From Hymenobacter ginkgonis (GTDB lineage Bacteria; Bacteroidota; Bacteroidia; Cytophagales; Hymenobacteraceae), in the NCBI RefSeq assembly GCF_009755225.1, contig NZ_WQKZ01000008.1, positions 62,001 to 126,000 on the forward strand: a stretch of 64,000 nt of DNA. The letters are read 5' to 3'. This document shows positions 34,340-43,139 of the stretch, piece by piece. Within the stretch, counting starts at the first letter, position 1. Each line of letters begins with the position of its first letter. The notes beneath the pieces are model-generated. The model saw nothing but the letters and a program-made list of their open reading frames with translations. It was not told the origin of the DNA and did not search any database. The position numbers were made by a program, and so were the translations under genes.

Positions 34340-35324
34340 TGTCGTACATAAGTATGGGGCTTACCCTTCGTTAGGCCAACGGATACTGCGCAAGGCAGAA
34401 GCATTAACGAACTTGCGACTCCGGTCTATTTTTGACAAAATAGCAAAAACTAAACCTAGCTTGATATTTGCAAATACTGCACCTGCGCTAGAGTTTGCAG
34501 TGAAAGCAAAACACTTGCTTAAAGTGCCTTTGCTACTTAATGTACACGAATTGGAATCGACTTTTTTTTATACTGATGCTAAAAAATTCGCTGCTAATTC
34601 CCCGGAAATAGATTCTTTTATTCCGGGTTCGCAGGCTGTAAAAGAATTTTATAAAACATTCTGTAACATTCCAGAAAATCGTACTCATATTGTTTATGAT
34701 TTTACAGGGAATACATCAGTAGGTATTTCAACGGCTGCTTCAATAAGGCAACAGTATAATATCCCTGCTAATGCCAAAATTATTGGAGGTATAGGAGCAT
34801 TCAATTGGCGTAAGGCACCCGATTTATTTTTGCAAGTTGCACAGCATTGCAAACGGCAAGGAGACGGTGATGCATTCTTTATTTGGGTCGGTGGCGATTT
34901 AACTACGCAAGTTTTCAAGGAATTTGCCTATGACATTCGGTTGATGGGACTGAGCGAGCAGGTGCGCTTTGTGGGCACCAAAACGGATTTGCGCGGTTTC
35001 TACGAGGCCTTCGATGTGTTTCTGCTAACGTCTCGCGAAGACCCGTTTCCGCTGGTGTGCATGGAGGCGGCCCTGTCGGGCAGCCCCGTGATTTGCTTTG
35101 CCGAAGCCGGGGGCATGCCCGAGTTCGTGCGCCAGGATGCCGGCTTCGTAGTGCCCTATGCCGACACGCAGGCCATGAGCGAGAAAACCAGCTACCTGCT
35201 GGCCCATGCTGACGTGCGCCAGGCCATGGGCCGGGTAGCGCAGCAGCGGGCCGAAAGCGAGCACACCATCGACGTGATTGGTCCCCAGATGTACGCCCTG
35301 ATGCAGCCCTTTCTCTCCCGCTGA
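34173..35324 (+). CDS. Glycosyltransferase family 4, tandem mosaic copy 1
   Basis: The 383-residue GT-B enzyme starts MASLVFIGHEASLTGAPY. It has SLIFANTAPALEFAVK, LLLNVHELESTFFY, GGIGAFNWRKAPDLFLQVA (donor-binding Arg and Lys), FIWVGGD, VRFVGTKTDLRGFYEAFDVFLL and SREDPFPLVCMEAALSGSPVICF with the EX7E glutamates. Residues 1-55 and 254-383 are virtually the same as in the next gene, while 56-253 differ throughout and are coded by AT-rich DNA. The centre includes the acceptor-binding half, so the two enzymes may use different acceptors with the same donor. Confidence 0.88.
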   Translation: MASLVFIGHEASLTGAPYTQLYLLQWLRTHTPHAVELILLRGGPLLPEFEKVATVHVVHKYGAYPSLGQRILRKAEALTNLRLRSIFDKIAKTKPSLIFANTAPALEFAVKAKHLLKVPLLLNVHELESTFFYTDAKKFAANSPEIDSFIPGSQAVKEFYKTFCNIPENRTHIVYDFTGNTSVGISTAASIRQQYNIPANAKIIGGIGAFNWRKAPDLFLQVAQHCKRQGDGDAFFIWVGGDLTTQVFKEFAYDIRLMGLSEQVRFVGTKTDLRGFYEAFDVFLLTSREDPFPLVCMEAALSGSPVICFAEAGGMPEFVRQDAGFVVPYADTQAMSEKTSYLLAHADVRQAMGRVAQQRAESEHTIDVIGPQMYALMQPFLSR

Positions 35325-35364
35325 GCACTACCCCCCCCTCCCTCGCCCGCCGCTAAAATTGCTT
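34932..35364. repeat. 3' direct repeat, copy 1 of the mosaic GT pair
   Basis: These 433 bases cover the last 130 codons, the stop and 40 bases of downstream DNA. They are nearly identical to 36185-36617, with only a few base differences (near 34950, 34980 and 35031). The block is G+C-rich like the genome backbone, unlike the AT-rich centre. Confidence 0.9.
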
Positions 35365-35421
35365 TTGTATTAAATAATTAGCAACCAGCTTTGCAGAAAG
35401 CTGCCTCGGCAATTCACCGTT

Positions 35422-35592
35422 CTATATGGCATCCTTGGTTTTTATTGGCCATGAAGCTTCCCTCACCGGGGCCCCCTATGCACAACTGTACTTGCTGCAA
35501 TGGCTGCGTACGCATACGCCGCACGCAGTTGAGCTGATATTGCTGCGGGGTGGCCCCTTACTACCAGAATTTGAAAAGGTCGCTACGGTGCA
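35422..35592. repeat. 5' direct repeat, copy 2 of the mosaic GT pair
   Basis: This is the second copy of the 171-base block at 34169-34339, in the same orientation and 1253 bases apart. Confidence 0.9.
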
Positions 35593-36577
35593 CATTGTTC
35601 ATAAATATGAACCTACACTTTCTTTAGGCAAGCGTATTATTCGTAAAGTTGAATCGCTAGCTAATGTGCATATCAAAGGTATTTTTAAAAATCTAGCCAA
35701 AAAAAAACCCGTACTTATATTCGCTAATGCTGCTCTTACGTTGGCACTTGCTGTTGAAGTTAAGCATTACCTAAAAGTGCCGCTTTTGATTAGTGTACAT
35801 GAGTTAGAGTCTACCTTTTTCTATATTGATGCGAATACATTTGCAAAGCATGCAAAAGAGATAGATTTTTTTATTCCTTGTTCACGAGCAGTTAAGGAAT
35901 TCTATCAGACGTTCTGCACCATTCCCGAGAGCCAGACGCGCGTCGTATACGACTTTGCTGGTGTGCGGCTAGCTGATGTTTCTACTGCAGCTTCTATCCG
36001 CCAAGAGTACAATATTCCACCTGAGGCTAAGCTAGTAGGAGCAGTAGGGTCACTAGGTTGGCGTAAGGGTACTGATTTATTCTTGCGGGTAGCACAGCAT
36101 TTCAAGGAGCAAGGAGAAGCCAACGTGTTTTTCATTTGGGCGGGCGGTAAAGAAAAATCTCCTGAATACCAAGAAGTAATGCACGACATTCGGTTGATGG
36201 GGCTGAGCGAGCAGGTGCGCTTTGTGGGCACTAAAACGGATTTGCGCGGTTTCTACGAGGCCTTCGATGTGTTTCTGCTAACGGCCCGCGAAGACCCGTT
36301 TCCGCTGGTGTGCATGGAGGCGGCCCTGTCGGGCAGCCCCGTGATTTGCTTTGCCGAAGCCGGGGGCATGCCCGAGTTCGTGCGCCAGGATGCCGGCTTC
36401 GTAGTGCCCTATGCCGACACGCAGGCCATGAGCGAGAAAACCAGCTACCTGCTGGCCCATGCTGACGTGCGCCAGGCCATGGGCCGGGTAGCGCAGCAGC
36501 GGGCCGAAAGCGAGCACACCATCGACGTGATTGGTCCCCAGATGTACGCCCTGATGCAGCCCTTTCTCTCCCGCTGA
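35426..36577 (+). CDS. Glycosyltransferase family 4, tandem mosaic copy 2
   Basis: It has 383 residues, exactly the length of copy 1 and with the same domain order. The centre differs: PVLIFANAALTLALAVEVKHY, LLISVHELESTFFYIDANTF, GAVGSLGWRKGTDLFLRVA and FIWAGGKEKSPEYQ stand in the places of copy 1's segments. It keeps TAREDPFPLVCMEAALSG with the catalytic-site glutamates, so both copies look active. The 101-base spacer between the genes holds part of the shared 3' flank and no other gene. Confidence 0.88.
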   Translation: MASLVFIGHEASLTGAPYAQLYLLQWLRTHTPHAVELILLRGGPLLPEFEKVATVHIVHKYEPTLSLGKRIIRKVESLANVHIKGIFKNLAKKKPVLIFANAALTLALAVEVKHYLKVPLLISVHELESTFFYIDANTFAKHAKEIDFFIPCSRAVKEFYQTFCTIPESQTRVVYDFAGVRLADVSTAASIRQEYNIPPEAKLVGAVGSLGWRKGTDLFLRVAQHFKEQGEANVFFIWAGGKEKSPEYQEVMHDIRLMGLSEQVRFVGTKTDLRGFYEAFDVFLLTAREDPFPLVCMEAALSGSPVICFAEAGGMPEFVRQDAGFVVPYADTQAMSEKTSYLLAHADVRQAMGRVAQQRAESEHTIDVIGPQMYALMQPFLSR

Positions 36578-36617
36578 GCACTACCCCCCCCTCCCTCGCC
36601 CGCCGCTAAAATTGCTT
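36185..36617. repeat. 3' direct repeat, copy 2 of the mosaic GT pair
   Basis: This is the second copy of the 433-base block at 34932-35364. It includes the same C-rich tract CTACCCCCCC right after the stop and ends at GCTAAAATTGCTT. Confidence 0.9.
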
Positions 36618-36718
36618 CGCAATGCATTCAACTTTTTATAGGCACCTAGTTTTAGCATTATTTGCGAGTAAATCCTTTGGTTTCTATTTAATAGGTATCA
36701 ATACTAAAAACAGTGTTT

Positions 36719-37624
36719 ATGGATGTGTCTGTAATAATTATAAATTATAATACCTTTAAGCTTACTTGCGAGGCGATAGCTTCTATTCAAGCATACACAA
36801 AGGGAGTAAGTTATGAGATTGTTTTAGTCGATAATGCCTCGACTGAGTGTGACCCAATATCTTTTACAGAAAGATTTGGAGAATCTATTAAATTAATTTG
36901 CAACCCAGTCAATTCTGGTTTTGCAAAAGGAAATAATTTAGGTATTGAGTATGCAGTAGGCGATACGATTTTACTTTTTAATTCGGATGCAGCATGTTTA
37001 AATGATGCGTTGACTTTAACATATAAAGCCTTGCAGGCTAATGCTAAATTGGGTATAACGACTGCTCGTCTAGAATACCCTAATGGGCAATTACAGTATC
37101 AATGCGGTAGGTTTCCATCTTTGCGCTTACAACTGCTCGAATTGTTGCGCTTGCAAAAGCTAATGGGGCAGGAGCAGACCGGGCGGATTTTGCAAGGAGG
37201 TTTCTTTGACCATCTATCAGAATTGGAGCCAGATTGGGTATGGGGAACCTATTTCCACTTCCGACGCAGTATTCTAACTGAGCTTCCAGGTGGCCACCTA
37301 CCCGATGAGTTCTTTATGTATGCGGAAGATTTGGAGTGGAGCTATGCCATACGGAAGTTGGGCTATGCTATCCGATATGTACCGGCGGCACGGGTATTGC
37401 ACCATTTCTCGCAAAGCACAAAGCAGGAAAAAAAGCTTAACCAGCAGCGCATGATACTTCAAAATGAAGATACTTTTCTGCGGCGGGAATATGGAGAATT
37501 GCACACAAAAGCATATTACCTGGCTCGCTGGCTTACTTTGCGTTCTACCCGAGGTGAAAACGGTGTTCAACTGCATTTAGCCAACCAATATGCTCGTTTA
37601 CTACGTGGAAAAGAATTATTATAA
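36719..37624 (+). CDS. Glycosyltransferase family 2 (rhamnosyltransferase-like)
   Basis: The ATG at 36719 gives MDVSVIIINYNTFKLTCEAI; a GTG six bases upstream is possible. The 301-residue GT-A enzyme has EIVLVDNASTE, NSGFAKGNNLGIEYA, the metal-binding LLFNSDAA (about 88-95) and the acceptor-side WGTYFHFRRS and FMYAEDLEWSYAIRKLG with the catalytic Asp/Glu. This pattern matches the WbbL/RfbF-like branch that often transfers rhamnose or related sugars. The first half is AT-rich. Confidence 0.88.
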   Translation: MDVSVIIINYNTFKLTCEAIASIQAYTKGVSYEIVLVDNASTECDPISFTERFGESIKLICNPVNSGFAKGNNLGIEYAVGDTILLFNSDAACLNDALTLTYKALQANAKLGITTARLEYPNGQLQYQCGRFPSLRLQLLELLRLQKLMGQEQTGRILQGGFFDHLSELEPDWVWGTYFHFRRSILTELPGGHLPDEFFMYAEDLEWSYAIRKLGYAIRYVPAARVLHHFSQSTKQEKKLNQQRMILQNEDTFLRREYGELHTKAYYLARWLTLRSTRGENGVQLHLANQYARLLRGKELL

Positions 37625-37643
37625 TAGTATTTAATACTTATTT

Positions 37644-38525
37644 ATGGCGCCATTTTTCTCTATAATTGTTCCATGTTACAACAGGGCTGATAGTCTCGCG
37701 GCTACCGTACGCTGTATTCTGGAACAGCATGAAGATGATTTTGAACTTATTCTAGTGGATGATGGTAGCCGCGACAATACTCAGGAAGTAATAGCCGAAT
37801 TTACTGACCCTCGTATTCGATATTTCTTTAAAGAAAATGGCGAGCGCGGAGCTGCACGTAATTATGGAGCATTACGTGCAAGGGGACAGTATTTAAACTT
37901 TTTTGATTCGGATGATGAAATGTACCCCAATCATCTGCAAGTGGTGAAGGATTACATTGCTGAGAAAGGGAAAGTGGAAATAATTCATACAGGTTATGAG
38001 CGCCTTGATTGGAATGGGAGGCTAATTGCAGAATTTTGCCAATGGAATACACCTACTAACGAGGTATTGTTATACGATAATCCGTTAGCTTGCAACACAG
38101 TGTTTGTGCGGACGGATATAGCCTTGGCTAATCCATTTGTGGAGGACCGCCGGTTGGCCTCTGCAGAAGATTGGGAGTTATGGCTACGATTAGCTAGCCA
38201 ATACACTTTTCATTCTATTCACGCCAAAACTTTTTGCTTGCGTGAGCATGAAGAACGCAGCCTAAATACCATTGCGCCAGAAACTGTGCGCCAACGCGAC
38301 GAACTTTTTGGGCAATTGGTCCAAGCAAACCGAACCTTTGCCCAGCGTTACCCTGGGCATGTTGGGCAGTTTGTGGCAGACCGATATACGTTTATCACTC
38401 TTACCCTTGCCCTAAGCAAGGATAATCGTGGCACTGCTTTGAAGTATCTGTGGCGAGCCATACAGCAAGACCCAACGGTAATATGGCGGCGCCGTTTTCT
38501 TGCTTCTATTAAGCATTTATTATAA
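37644..38525 (+). CDS. Glycosyltransferase family 2
   Basis: The 293-residue GT-A enzyme has FFSIIVPCYNRADSLAATVR, FELILVDDGSRDNTQEVI, NGERGAARNYGALRARG and the DxD-like YLNFFDSDDEMYPNHL (about 88-103). ASAEDWELWLRLA carries the general-base Asp or Glu of the ED motif. No membrane helices. It is 20 bases after the previous GT2 and 33 before the acyltransferase gene, so it is part of one unit. Donor unknown. Confidence 0.9.
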   Translation: MAPFFSIIVPCYNRADSLAATVRCILEQHEDDFELILVDDGSRDNTQEVIAEFTDPRIRYFFKENGERGAARNYGALRARGQYLNFFDSDDEMYPNHLQVVKDYIAEKGKVEIIHTGYERLDWNGRLIAEFCQWNTPTNEVLLYDNPLACNTVFVRTDIALANPFVEDRRLASAEDWELWLRLASQYTFHSIHAKTFCLREHEERSLNTIAPETVRQRDELFGQLVQANRTFAQRYPGHVGQFVADRYTFITLTLALSKDNRGTALKYLWRAIQQDPTVIWRRRFLASIKHLL

Positions 38526-38557
38526 CTGCCACTTTTTGTATCCAAGACAAGTTATTC

Positions 38558-39586
38558 ATGGAGCCCAATACTATTACGCAGCTGCCGCCACGTACTGCGA
38601 ATAAGCATGTGTCAGGACTAGCTTTGTTACGAGGAGTAGCGGCCCTTAGCGTAGGGCTATTCCATTTTACAGGGGCAGTACTGCCTAAGCTACACGTTGA
38701 TGCAGTTGCATCATTATTTGCTAGTGGCTGGCTTGGGGTAGAGGTGTTCTTTGTAATTTCCGGGTTTGTGATTCCATATAGTTTGCTGGGAAAAGGCTAT
38801 ACTATAAGGGATTTTTTACCCTATATGGCTAAGCGAATAACCCGTATTAATCCGCCTGCCTACCTTGCCTTAATACTTGTGGTGGCACAGTGGTATTTAA
38901 TAGATTATTTTATTTCTCATGAAATAAAATATACGAAGGGATTGTCGGCAATGCAGTTGGCTCATAATGTGTTTTTTACAATCCCTTTTAGCGAATATGG
39001 TTGGATTATAGGGATATTTTGGACTTTAGCAATAGAATTTCAATTCTACATTATTATAGGATTATTATTTAATACAGTATTTGAGCGCACGACTATTCTG
39101 CCTTTTATAGTTGCTTTCTTGTTATTAGGCCTGGTGCAATATCTGCCATTTCGTACTGGTGATAATTTCTTTCACTTCAGCGCCTTATTTGCTATGGGTG
39201 GGATTAGTTTATATAGAAAGCTAGGCAAGGTAAGTATACCTATTTATTTGTCGCTTTTGCTTGCCTTTACGATTGTTGCTTACTTAGAGATAGGTATTTA
39301 CCATGCTATTGCAGGGCTACTAACTGCTCTTTCTATTCAATATGTAAGTTTAGAGAACTCCGTAACTCGTTTTTTGGGTAAAATATCCTATTCTTTTTAT
39401 TTAACCCACGCATTAGTTGGAAGTACTTGTGAGTTTGTGTTGGTTAAATTTATTTCTACTGTGCCAACAGGTAATCGGTTAGGCATGCAGGCTATCTGCT
39501 TATTGGTAGCAATTGGGGCAGCTTATATCTTCTACCTGGTTGTAGAGCAACCGTTTATGAGGTTAGCAGGTAGAATTAGAGCGTAA
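38558..39586 (+). CDS. Acyltransferase 3 family membrane protein (OafA/YrhL-like)
   Basis: The 342-residue polytopic protein has about ten hydrophobic helices. The family signature is at the N-terminus: LALLRGVAALSVGLFHF with the catalytic-type Arg and His (about 25 and 36), then GWLGVEVFFVISGFVIPYS. GIFWTLAIEFQFYI follows, with the conserved Trp-Leu-Ala-Glu pattern. Members move O-acetyl (or other acyl) groups onto glycans. It likely decorates the polysaccharide made here. It is coded in AT-rich DNA. Confidence 0.9.
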   Translation: MEPNTITQLPPRTANKHVSGLALLRGVAALSVGLFHFTGAVLPKLHVDAVASLFASGWLGVEVFFVISGFVIPYSLLGKGYTIRDFLPYMAKRITRINPPAYLALILVVAQWYLIDYFISHEIKYTKGLSAMQLAHNVFFTIPFSEYGWIIGIFWTLAIEFQFYIIIGLLFNTVFERTTILPFIVAFLLLGLVQYLPFRTGDNFFHFSALFAMGGISLYRKLGKVSIPIYLSLLLAFTIVAYLEIGIYHAIAGLLTALSIQYVSLENSVTRFLGKISYSFYLTHALVGSTCEFVLVKFISTVPTGNRLGMQAICLLVAIGAAYIFYLVVEQPFMRLAGRIRA

Positions 39587-39608
39587 CAATTACATGTTGC
39601 AGGTTGAA

Positions 39609-40850
39609 ATGAAAAAGAAGGTATTAATGCTCATTCCAAACTTTGGATTGGGGGGCGCACAACGGGTTTTTCACGACCATAGTGTTGAATTAGCTCGTCA
39701 TTATCAGGTTACGGAAGCAGTTTTTAACCTGGACGGCGGCAATATGTACCCTAGCTCGAACGAGCTAGTTAGCTTGGAGGTCACAGGCGATGGCAGCCCT
39801 GCTACGAAGCTGCGGAACTTCTGGCGGCGTATTACGCGCCTGAAAGCCTTAAAGCAGCGTCTGCACAGCGACGTAAGTATTAGCCATTTAGAAGGTGCTG
39901 ACTATGTAAACCTATTGAGTAAGGGTAGGGAAAAAATTATACTTTGCATTCACGGTTCAAAGCTGCATGATGCTAATATCAAAGGGCCTGTGGGGTGGCT
40001 GCGTAAAAGTGTGCTGATGCCCGCGCTTTATAATCGTGCTGACCGTATTGTGACTGTAAGCCGCGATATCATCCCGGAATTAGTGACGGGGTTTGGTGTA
40101 AAGCCTCACAAGCTTTTAACAATTAATAATTTTTTTGAAGTGGCTCAAATCGAGGCAAAAAGCCACGAGCCTCTATCCGCTGCTGAGTTGGCGGTATATG
40201 CAGCCGCGCCGATACTAGTCACGTCGGGGCGGCTAACGCTGCAAAAGAATCAAGCTCCATTGCTAGACATATTCGCCGCGCTGCTGCAAAAAAAGGCCGC
40301 TAAACTCGTTTTTGTAGGTGATGGGGAGTTGCGAGAGGTCCTTACTGCCCATGCGCGGCAGCTGGGCTTGCGCGTGTACGCTGCTTGGGAAGAACCTACG
40401 CTGCTTACCCCCGACTTCGATGTGTATTTTTTGGGTTTGCAGCAGAATCCATTTAAGTATTTGCGGCCGGCTACTGCTTTTGTATTTCCTTCTGCTTGGG
40501 AGGGATTTCCAATGGCCTTGGGTGAGGCGATGATTTGCGGCTTACCGGTACTGAGCACCGATTGCCCTACCGGCCCCCGCGAAATGTTGGCGCCCGCTAC
40601 GGTTGCGCCGCCTACCCCCCTCCGCCAGGCGGAGCTCGGCGCGTATGGACTGTTGCTTCCTATGCTCACCCAAGCGGCAACGCTCGCGGCTGACCAGGCA
40701 GTTTGGGCGAGTACACTCGCTGCTTTGCTCGCCGATAAGGCTGAGCAGCAGCGGCTGGGTACGCTGGCACGCGAGCGGATGCAGGATTTCACCCGCGAAC
40801 GTATTTCCAGCCAATGGATAAAGCTAGTGGAGGAGGTGTGCAGTGAGTAA
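39609..40850 (+). CDS. Glycosyltransferase family 4
   Basis: The ATG at 39609 gives MKKKVLMLIPNFGLGGAQRVF, the normal GT4 opening; an ATG at 39594 adds five residues. The 413-residue product has VSISHLEGADYVNLLSKG, ADRIVTVSRDIIPELV, LVTSGRLTLQKNQAPLLDIF and LVFVGDGELREVL. FVFPSAWEGFPMALGEAMICGLPVLSTDCPTGPREML carries the EX7E glutamates. It changes back to G+C-rich style towards its end and overlaps the next start by eight bases. Confidence 0.9.
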   Translation: MKKKVLMLIPNFGLGGAQRVFHDHSVELARHYQVTEAVFNLDGGNMYPSSNELVSLEVTGDGSPATKLRNFWRRITRLKALKQRLHSDVSISHLEGADYVNLLSKGREKIILCIHGSKLHDANIKGPVGWLRKSVLMPALYNRADRIVTVSRDIIPELVTGFGVKPHKLLTINNFFEVAQIEAKSHEPLSAAELAVYAAAPILVTSGRLTLQKNQAPLLDIFAALLQKKAAKLVFVGDGELREVLTAHARQLGLRVYAAWEEPTLLTPDFDVYFLGLQQNPFKYLRPATAFVFPSAWEGFPMALGEAMICGLPVLSTDCPTGPREMLAPATVAPPTPLRQAELGAYGLLLPMLTQAATLAADQAVWASTLAALLADKAEQQRLGTLARERMQDFTRERISSQWIKLVEEVCSE

Positions 40851-41982
40851 TGCTGCGCCAGTGGTACTAGTAGTCGATAATTCGCGTGCCGTAACGGGCG
40901 CCCTGAATGCTATGCGCCACGCTACCAATTCGCTACGCCCTGCGCTGCGCTTTGAATATGTGCTGCCCACGGGCAGCGGGGGTAGGGCGGTGCTCGAAGC
41001 GGATGGCTACGTAGTGCATGAATTGCCCTTTGTCGAAATAAGTAGGCGCAAGGCCGACTTATTGCTTTATGGGCCCATGCTGCTGCTGAATGGCTGGCGC
41101 CTTTACCGCTTGGCTCGCCGCCAAGGAGCCCGCATTATCCATCTAAACGACTTTTATAACCTGACTGGCTACGTGGCCCGGTTGCTGAGCCTAGGCCGCT
41201 TACAAGTGGTGACGCATGTGCGGTTTCTGCCCCAAAGCTTGCCGCAGCCGCTGGCCCGTAGCTGGCGCTGGCTAGCCGAGCGAGCGGCTAGCCGAGTGGT
41301 ATGCGTGTCGGAAGCCGTACGGCGCTACTTTAGTGTAAACCCCAAGGTGCAAGTAATTTATGACCCGTTGCCGGGGCAAGAGCGCTACCCAGCGCCAGTA
41401 CACCCGCCCCGCCCCGATGGCACGGTACAGTTGCTTTACCTGAGCAATTACATCCAAGGCAAAGGGCAGGACTTGGCCTTGCCAGCCTTTCGGGCGGCAT
41501 ATGCGCAGAATAGCCGCCTGCGCCTGCGCTTTGTGGGCGGCGATATGGGTATGCTCAAAAACCAACAGTTTCGGCAGCAGCTCGAAGCCAATGTTGAGCA
41601 AGCCGGCCTGCAAGCGGTGGTAGCGTTTGGCAGCTTTGCAACCGACGTAGAAAAGGAGATGAAGGCGGCGGATATCATCCTGAATTTTTCCGAATCCGAA
41701 TCTTTTTCACTCACTTGCCTGGATGCGCTATTTTATGGCACGTCCTTGATTGCTAGCGACTGCGGTGGCCCGGCCGAGCTATTTGTAAATGGTGAATCGG
41801 GGCTGCTGGTGCCCAACCGCGATGTGGCAGCCATGGCCAGGGCAATCAACCAGCTTGCCGCCGATGCCGACCTGCGTACTCGTTTTGCTGAAGCTGGGCG
41901 CCGGTTTGTGCGTCAAAAATTTGCGCCCGCGCACACCTTTGAGACCCTCGCTGCTCTATATCAGCAGGTGCTGGCCAAGTAA
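40843..41982 (+). CDS. Glycosyltransferase family 4
   Basis: The GTG start at 40843 lies inside the end of the previous gene, with a GGAGG stretch just upstream that could serve as a rare ribosome-binding site here. The 379-residue product has VVLVVDNSRAVTGALNAMRH, IHLNDFYNLTGYVARLLS, VVCVSEAVRRYF, LLYLSNYIQGKGQDLAL, LRFVGGDMG and LNFSESESFSLTCLDALFYGTSLIASDCGGPAELF. The donor-site glutamate region is Ser/Glu-rich (ESESFSLTC). A GGGGGTAG octamer follows the stop directly. Confidence 0.88.
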   Translation: MSNAAPVVLVVDNSRAVTGALNAMRHATNSLRPALRFEYVLPTGSGGRAVLEADGYVVHELPFVEISRRKADLLLYGPMLLLNGWRLYRLARRQGARIIHLNDFYNLTGYVARLLSLGRLQVVTHVRFLPQSLPQPLARSWRWLAERAASRVVCVSEAVRRYFSVNPKVQVIYDPLPGQERYPAPVHPPRPDGTVQLLYLSNYIQGKGQDLALPAFRAAYAQNSRLRLRFVGGDMGMLKNQQFRQQLEANVEQAGLQAVVAFGSFATDVEKEMKAADIILNFSESESFSLTCLDALFYGTSLIASDCGGPAELFVNGESGLLVPNRDVAAMARAINQLAADADLRTRFAEAGRRFVRQKFAPAHTFETLAALYQQVLAK

Positions 41983-42003
41983 GGGGGTAGGGGCTAGCGG
42001 CCG

Positions 42004-42011
42004 TAACTTTG
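42004..42011 (+). promoter_or_regulatory. Promoter -7 box before the 42055 glycosyltransferase
   Basis: TAACTTTG matches TAnnTTTG and sits 22 bases after the previous stop and about 45 before the chosen TTG start. Confidence 0.5.
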
Positions 42012-42054
42012 TAGTTCTCCTTATGCCGGGCTTCTTGGGTCGGTTTCGTTGGTT

Positions 42055-43131
42055 TTGCGTATTCTATTTCTAACTCCCTACCCTGCCGGGCGGGCTCCAT
42101 CACAACGCTTTCGCTTTGAGCAGTACCTGGATATCCTAACTGCCCACGGCCATGAGTATCGGATAGCACCTTTTTTGAGCGAAGCTACCTGGCGCATTTT
42201 GTACAAACCGGGGCAAGCCATACAGAAGGGGGTAGGGATTTTAGGTGGTTTTGGGCGGCGGCTGAGGCATCTGCTGGCCGCCCCAGCTTACGACTTTGTA
42301 TTTATCCACCGCGAGGTGGCGCCCCTAGGCCCTCCCGTTTTTGAATGGCTGCTGACGAAAATGCTGCGCAAGCGGGTTATCTACGACTTCGACGACGCCA
42401 TTTGGCTGGCCAATACGTCGGAAGCTAATCGCATAGCGGCCGGCCTGAAGTTTCACCAAAAAGTTGATAGCATTTGCCGCTGGGCTTATAAGAATAGCTG
42501 TGGCAACGCCTACCTGGCCGCCTACGCTCGGCAGTTTAACCCAAGTGTGGTCATCAATCCCACGACGATTGATACGGTGCACTTGCACAACCAAGTGCGC
42601 GACCAACTAGCGCCTGGTCCGCTAGTCATTGGCTGGACGGGCACGCACTCGACACTCAAGTACTTGCTGCCGCTGGTGCCCGTCATAGCCCGGCTCGAAG
42701 CCGAAGGCTTTGACTTTGAGTTTCGCGTTATTTCCAATCAGCAGCCCGTGTTTACCCAGGAACTGCGTTCCCTGCGCTTCGTGCCCTGGCAGAAAGCGAC
42801 GGAAATCGCCGATTTGCTTACTTTTCACATGGGCCTGATGCCGCTCGAAGACGACCTGTGGGCCCAAGGTAAGTGCGCCTTTAAGGCCTTGCAATACATG
42901 GCTTTGGGTATTCCGGCACTAGTATCACCCGTTGGCATGAATACCGAAGTGGTGCAGGATAATTATAATGGCTACATCTGCCAGGAGCCCGAAGACTGGT
43001 ACCAGCGGCTGCGCCAGCTGCTAACCGATGCCGCGCACCGGCAAGCCCTGGGCCAAGCGGCCCGCACCACCATCGAGCAGCGTTACTCGGTACGAGCCAA
43101 TACGCCAGTTTTTCTTCAGTTATTTTCTTAG
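42055..43131 (+). CDS. Glycosyltransferase (GT4-like), TTG start
   Basis: No in-frame ATG exists near the beginning. TTG at 42055 gives MRILFLTPYPAGRAPSQRF, and TTG at 42049 is the alternative. The 358-residue product has DFVFIHREVAPLGPPVFEWLL, VIYDFDDAIWLANTSEANR (a Asp-rich DFDDAIW typical of one GT4 subgroup), GWTGTHSTLKYLLPL, GLMPLEDDLWAQGKCAFKALQYMALGIPALVSPVGMN and NGYICQEPEDW. No membrane segments. The stop lies eight bases from the stop of the convergent membrane-protein gene. Confidence 0.87.
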   Translation: MRILFLTPYPAGRAPSQRFRFEQYLDILTAHGHEYRIAPFLSEATWRILYKPGQAIQKGVGILGGFGRRLRHLLAAPAYDFVFIHREVAPLGPPVFEWLLTKMLRKRVIYDFDDAIWLANTSEANRIAAGLKFHQKVDSICRWAYKNSCGNAYLAAYARQFNPSVVINPTTIDTVHLHNQVRDQLAPGPLVIGWTGTHSTLKYLLPLVPVIARLEAEGFDFEFRVISNQQPVFTQELRSLRFVPWQKATEIADLLTFHMGLMPLEDDLWAQGKCAFKALQYMALGIPALVSPVGMNTEVVQDNYNGYICQEPEDWYQRLRQLLTDAAHRQALGQAARTTIEQRYSVRANTPVFLQLFS

Positions 43132-43139
43132 GCCTAAGC

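Noticed and set aside
34915..35328. Reverse-strand frames inside the duplicated 3' block, repeated again at 36231-36581
   Set aside because: They mirror the G+C-rich glycosyltransferase ends; being present twice follows from the repeat and gives no independent support.
34169..36617. Direct repeats as insertion-sequence ends
   Set aside because: There is no transposase, terminal inverted repeat or target duplication; the repeats are parts of two intact genes.
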